A stretch of DNA of 64,000 nucleotides from Magnaporthiopsis rhizophila (Eukaryota; Ascomycota; Sordariomycetes; Magnaporthales; Magnaporthaceae): assembly GCA_003049465.1 (NCBI GenBank), contig PYSS01000063.1, positions 163,059 to 227,058 of the forward strand. The letters are read 5' to 3'. Every line of letters starts with the position of its first letter. Position 1 is the first letter of the stretch. Both the position numbers and the translations under genes were made by a program. Positions 24,540 to 35,837 of the stretch are shown in pieces. The notes under the pieces are model-generated. The model worked only from the letters and a program-made list of their open reading frames with translations, searched no databases and was not told where the DNA came from.

Positions 24540-25720
24540 CGGCGACCCGGCGGGCCCAAAGAAGCGAAAGGTGGCGTCAAGCCACGTGCGGTTTGAACGG
24601 TAGGAAATGGGAAATCAAAGCCCTGCTTTAGGTCGTCGTCGTCGTCGTCGGCCAAGTCATCTAGCCAACGGGAGGCCTTCGGCTTGGAATGGATGGTGAT
24701 GAATTAGGAAAACTCCGCGATACCTGCCCGGCGGCGAGATGAGGTGAAGGGGGAAAGGGAAAGGGCCAAGGCACAGCGGCGATTTGGCATGGGAAAGGAG
24801 GGAAAAGAAAGGGCCGGGTGGAGCAGGAACTAGGCGACATGGTCAATCTGGGCGGGAAGTGGTGTGCCCAGAAGCCCAGGAAGCGGAGGCCTACCACGGA
24901 CCAGACGAAACAGTCCCCGACCCAGCACCAATGGCCATTTTGGGCAGCATGGGGCAGGGCCAGGGCGGAGCATGTCAGGACAGGACAGGCTAGTAGGCAA
25001 AGCAGGTGCGTCCACCCACACATCCACGCCATGTCCAGACAAAGAGCAGAAACAAAGAGCACGGCCTTGCCTGATCCCTGCCGAACCAGGGGGTACGCAG
25101 AGGTGGAGGGGGACGGGAGGAGCCCCGCACGGTCTGGATTGAGGCTCGATGGATGGATGGACGGATGCGCACGACGACTTGTCGTGGCTGGTATATCATC
25201 ACAGCGGCGTCGATGAAAAGCAGCGCCGCCAAGACGGGAAAAAGAAGAGGTGTACACACGAGTACCATTCATACCTCTCGCCAGCACGCGCACACCACTC
25301 GGCAGCGGAGCCTCCTTGGCAGCTGGCAGCAGCAGCAGGTTCGAGCTGGCAATACCCCAGCCGCCAAAAGCCACAGCCACTCTGCGCGACATGTGACCGC
25401 GATGAGAGATACATGCAGCAGGCAGAAACACAAGCCAGGACAAAGTAGCGACAGACGTCCAACGCCGCTGACGGTTGGCACATGCCAGGATCAATGCTTG
25501 AAGTCTCCCACACAGACCGCAACACCCCACAGACAGCCTTGGGAGACGGCGAACAAACCTCCTTCACACCCCCGCTTCTGCAACCTCGAGGGCTAGGGTG
25601 GAAGCTGGAAACATGCCGTAGGAGCCCTGAGAGGAGGACGTCTGGTGCAATTCATCCGAAAATAGTGGTGGTGGCGGCGCATCACCCTCGGGCAGCCCGC
25701 TGAAGCCAATCGGGCGACCA

Positions 25721-25746
25721 GCAGCAGCAGCAGCTGCTGCTGCTGC
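25721..25746. repeat. 26-bp perfect (CAG)/(CTG) palindrome
   Basis: CAG triplets run directly into CTG triplets with the centre between 25733 and 25734, giving a perfect inverted repeat without a spacer. It can fold as a hairpin or cruciform on either strand. Confidence 0.85.
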
Positions 25747-26559
25747 ACGGCGAAATTGTGTGAGCGAGAGAGAGAGAGAGGGAGTGGGGACTGGAAGGCG
25801 CCCAAGCCGGCGTCGACGAGGTTTGAGGCATTGATGTGGCGATGGGTCTTGAGGCAGCTTTGACACACGCCTTGGTTTCGCAGCCTGGCTCGGGCCCCTC
25901 TTCTCGTGCGTGCGGCACTGGGGCTGAAGGAGCTGCAGTCGAGGTTGCGTTTGGCAGTCTGCAGCTAGTGCGGCGGACGGAGCCCCAAGCCGCTCTGGTC
26001 TAGCCAGATCGGGAAAGGCGCATCCCAGGATGTTCCCCCTTTTGCCCTTTCGTTGGTGGGGGAGAGAGCTCCGCATTGGCGGGGCGAGTTGACCTCTTGC
26101 CCGCATCAAAATATCGCGCTCTCCTAGCCGGTCGAGCCAGTCAGCCGGTCAGGTTGGCGTCCAGCCTCGCGATTGGATGGCAAAAGAGTGAGGCTGCCAG
26201 CACGGGCTCTTCGCCGCCGTGCGCACCATGCATCGTTCCTTCATTGCAGCAGTCGAATGCTTGGAGCCCGCGCTCGCCAAAGCGCCGACTGGAGATATCG
26301 TGGATGCATACCGTTTCTAAAATGGGCGGGTTGCTACAAACAATTCGTCGTCGCAACTTTGATGGAGCAGATCCGTGCTTGCGGCTGCAGGTGTTCGTGT
26401 CTATTTGCGGACTGCCATCGCCCAGCTCTGTCAACTCGACACCTACACCTAGGTTAGCAGCAGGTACAGGTAGGTACCTAGGTAGTTTTGACGGCACTAC
26501 TCCAAGACACGCATCATCTTCCGTTTGATAGGCCGCGCATCAACACATCGCGCGAGTAG

Positions 26560-26605
26560 TTTTTCTTTTCTTCTTTTCTTTTCTTCTTTTCTTTTCTTCT
26601 TCCTC
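26560..26605. repeat. (TTTTC/TTC)n pyrimidine tract
   Basis: Imperfect array of TTTTC and TTC units in intergenic DNA; a simple-sequence tract. Confidence 0.75.
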
Positions 26606-29600
26606 CTTCCCTACCTCCCTCTTGAGGATTCCCGCTGTGCTCAAGGCACCCCTGTCAAACCGTCCACAATGGTTATCCACCCAGCACTTGACCCAATCTT
26701 GGCGCGAGGACCTGATCATAATACATGCGCCCCCCTCGAAAATGTTTCGCCGACACGGGCTGCCGAAACCGTTTATGACTGGAGTCGAACTGGATTCGAG
26801 CTCGTCTGCTGTTATTTTTTCCAACATCCACATTTTTCAGGTCGCCTTCTTGCCAAATACGAGTGCCCTGTGGACAAGTCTCCCCTTTTGCGGCAGTGTG
26901 TGAAGTAACATGCTGTACGAAACTACCTACCTTCCAGAGTCTTCTCGTGTTATCGGGAGGATTCGTAGAGCGGCTTTACACCTGAGGCGCCTCCTGTATC
27001 AGACCAAACGGCTGGCAATCAGCTACCATCTTCTCTATGTCCCTACACCCTCCCCCACGGATCTGCTCCCAGCCGAAATTCGGCACCACCATCCATAGGA
27101 CAGGATTCTTCCCTCCACAGTTCGCCTACGCTCAATCGATTGCCATGTGCACGGGATCGCGCGGGGAGGGGCCAACCCATGGCGCTTGCCTCAAGTCGGG
27201 ATGACGCTAACGGATGACATTTGATCTGCTTCGGTTCGGACGATGGCAGCCGACGAGATGATGTGTGCACGATAACCTAGGGCAAAAGTTGCATCATAAA
27301 AAAGAAAGGATTCATTTTTCGCAAATTTGTCCTTGGCCCAAATCTCCGAGATCCTCTTTTTTGCCAGTAACGAATAAATTAAATTATGGAGGAACTGAGC
27401 TGAATCGGGTGTCTAAGCGCGGCTGCGCTTCTTCCCCAACGGCGCGGCACCGGATTCGAAGAATGCATGAACTTCGAAACGCCCACCACGAGCCTAGCGC
27501 ATTTCTCTCCATATGGAAGAGAGTAGGCCACAAAGCCCCCAAGATAAGGTGGTCTTGGCACGCACGGCGATGGCTCGCCTTACCGGCACGAACGGATGGC
27601 CCCTTCACTGGCGGATCCTCCGGGGTCACCAGCAAAACAGATCGGGGCACAGGATCCAGAACAATCTACACCGGACTTATTTAAACAAGGGCACGCGATA
27701 TCACGGGATTGCCGTCCATATATCGGACGCGGGCAAAGCCTCTCCCCAATTTCCCAGGCGCTATGCTGGATGGATGCCGTGAGCAGGAGGAGGGGCCTAG
27801 CACGGCGTTGTAGACCATTAATGGCCAGCTCCGCCGTCGCAGGCCAGGTTCTTGCCGCCCGGCACCCGCTGAGTCTCGGGATCTCGCCCTAAGAGGGTAG
27901 GCAGGTTCTGGTGGCGGAGCTTTCTGTCATCTTCGACCCGCAGATGTACCTAACTACCTAGATTCCTTCGCGTGCTTTATTTCCTCGTTTCTCCGGTCTC
28001 AACATGTCGGACGGCGATGGCGTTGAACCTTGAACCGGCCGCGTAGCTCCTGCACACGAAGGATCATATTACCCAGGTAGCCGTCGCTTCAACGGCTTCT
28101 TTTTCATAACAAGGTGCGGGCTACAGCGTAGGACTTCGGATGGCATGTTGATCCCGGGATACCTAGATCCATAGCTCGACCCTTTTTTTTTCGAAACGAC
28201 GATCGAGCCGCGGTTTCTACACCGGGGCAAACCGGCCGCCCTCTTGTAGGGCATATGATGTGAAGCCATGCAAGCAACATACCTAGGTAGAGAGACAAGA
28301 GGACCAGGACCGGCAAACCTATCTCCATCTACTCTTACAGAAACTGAGGGATCGCGGACTCGACCGAGGAACCGACTCGTGTCCATTTCTCACCAGTCGT
28401 TTCACACTTGTTGATCGCAGCAGATGGAAGGTGCAAGCGACGTGTGTATGTGTACGTAGCCTCGCTGGCCCAACCCTCCCCCGAGAAAAGCAAAAAGGCG
28501 GAGTTCACGAAAAGCGGACGGTAGATCCTGGCCAAGGGCTGGCAGAAAAAAAAAGAGCAAGCGGACGCGATGCGCCCATGATACATCAGCCACACAGGTC
28601 TAGGCTTTAGTTGAAACAAAACAAAGAGGGCGCAGTCAAGAAACATTTTACATACCTTGGTAAAGACTGCCCAATCGTTGTCACCGAACAGCAATGGGAA
28701 CTGGGTAGAACATTGGAAGCGTACCCTCCTCGCCTCTCGCCGCGTGGTTGTGGGCCGTTCCGCTGGTCTACGCCCCTGACTCGTCCTTCATGGCTCACGT
28801 TCTCCCCTCAACTCCCTCTTCCACCTCGTCCGCTGGCATGACCACGGCGGGTCCGAACCGACAAAGAAGCTTGCAGAGACGCTGGGCCGTTCACGCGGTA
28901 CGGATGGAGCTGGCCATGCCTTCTCCATAAAAACACTTCATATACGGTGGTGGTATTCCATCAACTCGACGTCCCACGCCAGCGGGTGGCTGGATTTTTT
29001 TTTATTTTTATTTTATTTTTTTATTATATCGGCTACAGGCTGCAATAACCACAACCACCTCGGGGTTATATCCTGACGTCTGCATCCACATGGTTAACGT
29101 GGGCCCGGAGCCTTCAAGTAAAAGGGTCGAGTTTCCAAGGCTTTTGCATAGCCCATCTGCATGCCGGCTCTCCCCCCACATCATGCGGCAACGGCACGGG
29201 CCATGACTTGTAAGGGTCCGGTATCTCCCGCAAGCCAATATTTTTACACTGACCCCCACCGTGCCGACGCCCTGGGCTCCCCAAGTGCCGGGCGACAAAG
29301 TCGCAATCGAGGTCAAAATAGCAGCAAAGAAATCCTTTTGCACCGTAACGTGTCAGTCACCGTTCTATTTGGCTCAGGGCTGGTTGCCACCGTAGGACTC
29401 GGTATGTCATGTGTGTATTCTAGAGTATCACTCCTTTCCAGAATATCGCCTTGGAAAGCCCCGAAGGCCAAAGCATGATCCCCCAGGGAACCCCAGGTAG
29501 GCGTTAGCCAGTGGTGCGTCGCATCCAGATCTTGCAGGTGCCTGGTTCCACGCCCGAACGGCCGGCACCGCCCAACACATTCCGACCGTTTCCCTCCCGC

Positions 29601-29653
29601 CTGCCCCGTAACTCTCTGCCCTTCTACCCTGCTGCTGCTGCTGCTGCTGTCGC

Positions 29654-30566
29654 CTATTCCTTCTTTTTGCTTCCTTGCGTGGTGGCCCTCACGGCAAATG
29701 CGTTGGAAATGTCCTTCACCGAGACGTAGATGGCGTAAAACGGGATAAAGACCCAAAGCCTGCGCGTAGTTCAAAACAGCAGTCAGTGATCAGTTGCCAA
29801 ACAGATTGGCCGGGGAACGGGAAAACTTTCAAGGCGAGGAGGGGAACGGCGACGAACATGTTGAAGAAAACCAGGTAAACCCAGAGGTACATAAAGTTGC
29901 TCGTGTCGAGGTTGATGCTGCCGACGAGCCACTCGGGGCAAAATGTCATGAACCCGCCGTACAGCTCGGCCGTCGCAATCATGATCATGGTGATGTTGGC
30001 GCGAGGGTTCTTTCGCGCAATGTCGTAGCAGACGAAGAGTGCGGCCGGCCCGACGACGAAGACGGTGAGGAGCTCGAGGCTGATGACGCCCTGCAACAGA
30101 ATAATGCGGTCAGTCAAGATTCACCGGTTGGAGACCCATGGATTTGTCGGCCACGCACCAGATCAGCTCCAGCCCAGCGCTTGTCGGCCCTGGCGTACAC
30201 CATCCACAGCTGAGCGAACGGGTTGTCGCCGCCAGCCTGGGCACCCCAGATGCGGCCCGCGCTGCCGAGAAAGTTCTCCGGGCTCGGGTAGTATTTGGCG
30301 ACCTCGCCGACCGTGAGCTGCGACACGGGTATTGACGAGAAGAAGCAGTGGTAGAGGAAGCTCCCTTCGAGAAAGAAGTGGATCAGCGCGTCGAACGCAT
30401 GCCAGATGAAGAGGAATCGGAGCGGTCCTGGCGTCGACGAGGCGAGCATCTTTAGCGACGTTGCGTATGCGACCGCGAGGATGACAAGGGTCGATGCCAG
30501 CGACACCAGCGTCGTCTGGTCGAACAGGTCCGGCGGCAGGCCCAGGGAGGTCGCGTCAGCGGGCAT
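29654..30566 (-). CDS. EXPERA/EBP-family sterol delta8-delta7 isomerase-like protein
   Basis: Three exons on the minus strand: 30566-30159, 30090-29858 and 29759-29654, giving 248 residues. Conserved EBP blocks are visible in order: WHAFDALIHFFLEGSFLYH, AQLWMVYARADKRW, a block around TAELYGGFM, and FFNMLWVFIP, which is formed across the last splice site. The multi-helix membrane layout and the C-terminal KKKE (a KKxx ER-retrieval signal) fit an ER membrane enzyme. Mammalian EBP moves the sterol C8-C9 double bond; whether this fungal homologue acts in ergosterol synthesis beside ERG2 is not known from sequence. The last intron uses the weak donor GTTCGT, supported by the conserved motif it restores. 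It is on the same strand as grg-1, 507 bases away. Confidence 0.82.
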
Positions 30567-31073
30567 CTTGTATTGCAGTGGGCTTGGTTCTGATGGGTTC
30601 GGCGTATGGCGTTTGCAAGGCTCTCGCGCAAAGTGGGCGGCGGTTGAGGTGGTGGTGTTCGTCGCGCTGTTGAAGCAATTCCCCACACATTTAGCGACAT
30701 TTCCCCAAGCCACCAAAGGTCCGTGCGGCCAAACAAAATCCCGCAGCCAATTAAGCTCGCAGCCAATTAAGCTTGCCGCCGACGTCAAATCAAACGTCGA
30801 GGATGCTTGTCAATGTCTTCGAGAGCAAACATTCACAGATGGATCAGTCTAGTGCCTTAACTGTCGGTCTTCATTATAGGTCTAGCTGAGCAGCTCCTAG
30901 GGTATTTCAAGAGTCCGACAAATTTCAAAACCTAACCATGCCATGTTGTCCTGTGCCCATCTCCGTCACTCGTCGTAGAAAAGAGAACCCGAAACGCCTT
31001 CCCAAATCTGAGAGCAGTGCGTCCCTGTGCATCGCCGAAGTGTCATGGTTGCTGGGTTGCCGCGAAGACAGCC
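30567..31073. other. Short intergenic region
   Basis: 507 bases between the grg-1 stop and the start of the EBP-like gene, holding the EBP-like promoter and the grg-1 3' UTR. A short direct repeat of AGCCAATTAAGCT-like sequence lies at about 30738-30772. Confidence 0.6.
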
Positions 31074-31522
31074 TTAGTGGGTGGTCTTCTGCTTGTTGAC
31101 CTCGGCCGAGGTGTCGTGCTTGTGCTCATCGACCTTGTCGGAGAGGGCATCCTTGCCAGCCTCGAAGCTGTGCGGGAAAAAGCGAAGTGTTAGACAGGAC
31201 CACACACACAAGAGATAGATCGGTGAGGATCTGGAGTGGTGTATCTTACCGAGTGCCGATCGAGGCGTTGTTGTCCTTGGCGACATCCTTGTTGGCCTCC
31301 TTGGAAGCACCGGCGGTAGTGCCTTAGAGACGAGAATAAGTTAGTAATGTGTGGTGGGAGTGGCGCCGGCAGCCGCTATCAGGCAGGCGTGGCATGCTGC
31401 CAAGGGCTGCCACGGACGAGATCCAGACAGGATGAGGCAGAAGCGAGGCTGGGGTGGAGGGAGAGAAGCGTACCCTGGACCTTGTCCGAGACGTAGTTGG
31501 CGGCGTTCTTGACGGTCTCCAT
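31074..31522 (-). CDS. grg-1: Glucose-repressible protein GRG-1 / clock-controlled CCG-1 homologue
   Basis: Three exons on the minus strand: 31522-31474, 31322-31250 and 31167-31074, giving 71 residues, the length I recall for Neurospora GRG-1/CCG-1. The N-terminus METVKNAANYVSDKVQ, the middle block GASKEANKDVAKDNNASIG and the tail FEAGKDALSDKVDEHKHDT are strongly characteristic. The protein is hydrophilic and rich in Lys, Asp and Ala, like small stress or desiccation proteins. The Neurospora gene is abundant under carbon starvation and controlled by the circadian clock; its molecular activity is unknown. Intron 1 has a perfect TACTAAC branch-point word. A TATA-like element lies about 150 bases upstream. 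Confidence 0.92.
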
Positions 31523-31668
31523 TGTGAAAGGTGTTGGCGGTTGATGCAAAGATTGCAAAGGTGGAATGTGTGTTGATTGTTGCTTGAAGTTGAAGTTGGG
31601 GATCGCGAGTTGATTGTGTGATAATGAAGGAGGAAAGCTGGGCGCGGAAGAAGAGGAGGGAGGGAGGG

Positions 31669-31677
31669 TTTAAATAG
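31669..31677 (-). promoter_or_regulatory. TATA-like element of grg-1
   Basis: On the minus strand this reads CTATTTAAA, about 147-155 bases before the grg-1 start codon, followed by a long C/A/T-rich leader. This fits a strong core promoter for an abundant transcript. Confidence 0.5.
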
Positions 31678-33783
31678 AGGATCTGGAAGGCAATCGGAGG
31701 GCCAAGTCCGGGAGCTCCAGGCAGACGTTTGCGTGTGCTCCCACTCGGTTGTGGAAGGTACGTGTTCAGACGGGCGATCCAATCAATGGTGGAAGGTGCT
31801 CTTGCCAGCAGTGCTGAGGCGTTGTTGCTTGTGATGCGACCGATTGAAGCCACCTGGCAGGAGCAGGGCACATGTCAACGAGAGGATTAGGCGCTGGCTA
31901 CGTCATAGACTTTGGCACGGGAGATCTTCACCTCCCACTCTCTGCCGTGCAGCCTGCGGCCTGCTGCTGTCCCGTACTCCCATGACGTGCGTTTGCCTGC
32001 AGCCGCAATGACATCATATCCGGGGCCTCACGCCCTCCTTGCCACGGGCACCCGCTGACGCCCGTCAGAGCAACCCACCGTCTAAGTGTGTGGCCCAGAA
32101 AGGGTCCGAATGAGGCGGGTTTCTCGAATTCTTGGTCCCGTCAAATCATCTAGCCAAGCCAAGCCGCCGCCAGACAGGTATACATCTACCTAGGTACCTA
32201 GTTGAGCTGATTATCACGCTTCCTCTCGTGACCTCGGAGCTTCAGGAGAGCTCCGCTGGCACCTGAGCTCAGGGCCTTACCCAGCTCAGACCGTGCGAAT
32301 TGACACGCTGGCTGTACTTAGGAGACACCCGCGTCGTGACTTCCTGCAAGCAAACATGGAACCCAGCAGTGACAGTTTCCACGGCAGTTGCATTCACGGA
32401 CGAGGAATTGGAGCTGTCAATTGGAGCTCGCTGGCAGGCAGTGACGTCCCACTCCGCCGGAAACTGCTGTGGTGGGGCTCATTAAGGGGTTGTGACGCCA
32501 CGCTTGGCGTGGGTGTCGGTGTTTCCCCCATTGGCTAGCATGGTCCAGCATCCGACGCCAGCAACAACTATGACGACACGACTTTTTCTAGACGCGCGAA
32601 GGAAGGCGGGCCAACACCATGAAGTAACGAACCACTGCCAGCTGTCGGCTAATGACATACGGTTGACTACAGTCATCTGATCGCTTTGCATGAGAGTACA
32701 GCAATCAGGCTTTGGTTTCAAAAGGCAAGCGCGGCCCAGTCTGGTCCAAATGGGCGTAAGCGGCTAGACGTCAAGCGATCACTTTTTGTGCTCGGGCGTG
32801 CCTTCTGCCTCTTGCCAGCGATACTCTGCCTGCCGCGGCACGGCAAATGGGAAAACCTTACTGCCGGAGTGCCTTCTCCGATGCTTTCGCCTTGCACTGT
32901 GCTACGGCCGGGCCCCCGGTTGGCTCCGTTGGCGGGATAAATGTCTCGCCCATTTGCTGCTGACATCATCATTACGTCATTTCATTCTGTTTTTCGTGCC
33001 TGCTGGATGCGGCAAACGGCTACAGGTCAGTGCGACGGGCACTACCCCGTGATATCCGGAAAATACATCAAGTGCCCGATCCATCGACTTCATAGCGTTC
33101 GACGGCAAGGAAAAAAAATGATGAAGAAGATGGTGATGAAGCCGGCGGTGCATAGCAACTGTGGCGCTTGAGGGCTGAAATGTAGGCCCACAAAGAGGTG
33201 GGGTTCTATGCCTGAGGCATCCATGCCTTGAGGAACGAAAGGCTCTTAAAAGACAGGCGCGGGACGAAAAAAGAGGGGCTACCAAAACCACTAAGAAAAT
33301 TCACGTGACTTTTCGCTCTCCTCCAATCAAACGTCGTGCTTTAAAGCAAGAAGGATTGAGGCTGCTTGGCAGGCCGCTCCGCGATTTTTCATAATACCCT
33401 AGACTCCAACCTCTCCTTTATAGCGACCATGTTGTCGGGCACCTTATTGCTTATAGGAGAGACCGGCCTGGTAAGCGGCCCGCTAAAGGAATCCTGGAGG
33501 AACTGTTCTGGTTTTCTCGTAGAGAAACAGGGCAGATAGATGCAGCTAGGGAAACGCGCAGGGGTTTATCCGACGTGCCGACAAACAGCCAATCACGGAC
33601 GAGGATGGTTCCGATGCGGCTGAGCGTCGAGCACCATCCGGCCGAACGTCGGGCTGAAAGGGGATTTCCCTCTCCCCGCCCCTCAAGACACTTTATTCCT
33701 TAGCGAACATACGCTGTTGCCCGTCAATCTGCCTCCGTTAGATACCAGTGCCTCCCTTCCAACTCGCCTATACGTTCACTACC
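31678..33783. other. Intergenic, divergent grg-1 / HET gene
   Basis: About 2.1 kb with no supportable gene. It contains the distal grg-1 promoter, a TACCTAGGTACCTA-type palindromic cluster near 32186-32203 and the HET gene promoter. Confidence 0.55.
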
Positions 33784-35837
33784 ATGTCTCCATACGACGA
33801 GCGTTTGCCGAAGGGCAGTGTGCGGTTACTCCAGCTTCTGCCCCATCAAGACCAGAATTCCCGCATAGAATGTCGACTTATTACCTGCTCTATGTTGGAC
33901 TCAGGAAGAACCCATCCCTACGAGGCCCTATCGTACGTATGGGGATCTGAGAAAAACAAACTGTCTATCTATATAAACGGCGTTAAGCAGTCTGTCCGGG
34001 CAAACCTTCACCATGCACTTTCGCATCTTCGAGATTGCTTTGTGGAGAGGGTCCTATGGATAGATGCTATCTGCATCAACCAAGACGACAACGAGGAAAA
34101 AGGGCAGCAGGTTCAATCTATGGCAAAGATTTATGCCAAAGCAAGTCGAGTAATAGTGTGGCTTGTAGACGCCCCGGACAACGGAGATCAAGCGGACAAT
34201 GGCAGTCCAGCGGCCGATGGCTATCAAGCGGACGGCGGAGATCAAGCCCTTGAAGCAATTCGCGCTGCCGCCGCTGCTGCTGCTGAAGAGCAGCGCGTGG
34301 GTTCCCCGATGGACGAACGGAGCCAGCAAGCAATCCTCACTCTGCTTGAATGTAAATGGTTCCAGCGCGTTTGGGTAAGTACTAAACGGTTAACAATATG
34401 GCAAAATAGCTATTAACAGAGTTGATGCAGGTCCTTCAGGAAGTTGCTGCAGCTCGACATATCCTGATCAAGTCCGGTTCCACAGAAATCGACGGATATG
34501 CGTTCTGCGAAGGCTTAAACGCGCTCAAGCCGTTTAAAACGCGTCCAGACCTGCAGGCCCTAATCCCTCCGATAGCCTACCTCATAAAAGGCGCAATCTT
34601 CCGCCGGCGGTACAACAGAGACGACACCAGTCGGCATGACAGAGACGACACTAGTTGGCCGGCTAGGTTTTCCTTAAATATCCGCCCTTTAAGTGAGCTG
34701 GTGGATATGTACCACACTCGCCAGGCTACCATCCCTCTCGACAAAGTTTATGCCTTGCTTGGCATGAGCTCAGATGATCCTAGGATCAAAGTCAACTACA
34801 AATCTTCGTGGGAAGACCTCTTTCGGGAAATTGTCAACTTCAGCCTCCCTAATAAGGTATCCGTCAGCACATGGGGCGCCAAAGAGGTATCAGTGATAGA
34901 AGCTAAGGGCTACGTTCTTGGGGAAGTGTCCTCCGCTGGAAATGATGTGGAAATCACTTGGAAGACTGCATCCGGCCATCCTGATGCGGGGGTGGAACCC
35001 AAATCTCGGTTCGCCTTCCAGGCTTCAGCAAAGGCCATCAAAAAAGGCGACGTTGTCTGCCTTCTGCAGGGAGCATCAAGGTCGACAATCATCAGGCCGT
35101 GCGACGGTTTTTCAACCATTATCAGGATTGCGGGTCCCCCTACAGACCGTCTGCCAAAATGGTCACATTCAATAACGATATTTCCAATCGATTTACTGCT
35201 TGTTTGGGACTGGGACGAATCCCGAAGAAAATTGCAAGCCGGAGAAAGCTATAAATACTTCGTGAGCAGTCGAGGAGTTCCTCAATGTCCTAGGACCGGG
35301 TGCCGGTGCCAAGGTCATTTAGACGAAGCTGCCAGGTTATGGAAATTCGGAATGCTACTGCACGGAATGGGGCGGTATGGAGGGGCAGTAAAATCTTTCC
35401 GAAAGGCCATGGGGGTCTATGGGACTGGGGCAGCATTGAGAAGTGTGGACAACACATCTCCTAGGCACGGGCCTTGGAGAGAGGTGGATAAAAAGGTGCT
35501 GGGGATAATGGATAGCCCCTTTTTCAAAGATAAAGGCGCCGCCATGGAGGCAAAGTATACAGAGCACGGCCGGACGCCGTTGTCGTGGGCCGCCGAAAAC
35601 GGGCACGAGGCCGTCGTCGAGCTGCTACTTGCTACAGGCGAAATCAGCGTCAACGCAAAAGATAACAGCGGGCGGACGCCGCTGTCATGGGCCGCGGAGA
35701 ACGGGCACGAGGCCGTCGTCAAGCTGCTGCTCGCTACAGGCAAAATCGATGTCGACGCGAAAGATAACGGCGGGCGGACGCCGCTGTTATGGGCCACGCG
35801 GAACGGGCACGCCGCTGTTACGAAACTTCTCGAATAA
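33784..35837 (+). CDS. HET-domain protein with C-terminal ankyrin repeats
   Basis: Two exons: 33784-34374 and 34431-35837, giving 665 residues. HET domain blocks are in order: YEALSYVWGS, LWIDAICINQDDNEEKGQQV, IYAKASRVIVWL and WFQRVW joined across the intron to VLQEVAAA, followed by the PLDKVYALLGM block. HET proteins act in non-self recognition between fungal individuals and can trigger cell death on fusion of unlike hyphae; the function here is by family. Between the third and fourth blocks is an insert of Asp/Gly/Gln repeats and a poly-Ala run (about residues 140-185). From about residue 578 come two and a half ankyrin repeats of 34 residues, nearly identical in DNA; the last ends early at the stop codon. 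An upstream in-frame ATG at 33748 is less likely than the ACC-ATG at 33784. Confidence 0.88.
35571..35837 (+). repeat. 102-bp tandem repeat encoding ankyrin units
   Basis: Units start at 35571, 35673 and 35775 (the last partial). Units 1 and 2 differ at about 14 of 102 bases by eye. Each encodes an RTPLSWAAENGHEAVV-type ankyrin unit. Confidence 0.85.

Larger units (their letters stand above)
24540..29653. other. Gene-poor intergenic DNA, about 5.1 kb
   Basis: No supportable gene. It includes the promoter of the seven-TM gene, a short GTC repeat near 24628-24650, a CAG/CTG palindrome (25721-25746), a GA-rich run near 25768-25782, a CT-rich run (26560-26605), a TACCTA-rich cluster (26448-26490) and an AT-only stretch near 28995-29028. 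A 289-codon frame at 24661-25530 (-) has no recognisable motif and a composition like its surroundings, so it is not called. Confidence 0.55.

Noticed and set aside
24661..25530. Open frame of 289 codons on the minus strand, upstream of the seven-TM gene
   Set aside because: No recognisable domain, no conserved block and Trp/Cys/Ser/Pro-rich translation typical of chance frames in GC-rich DNA. Kept as a weak possibility only.
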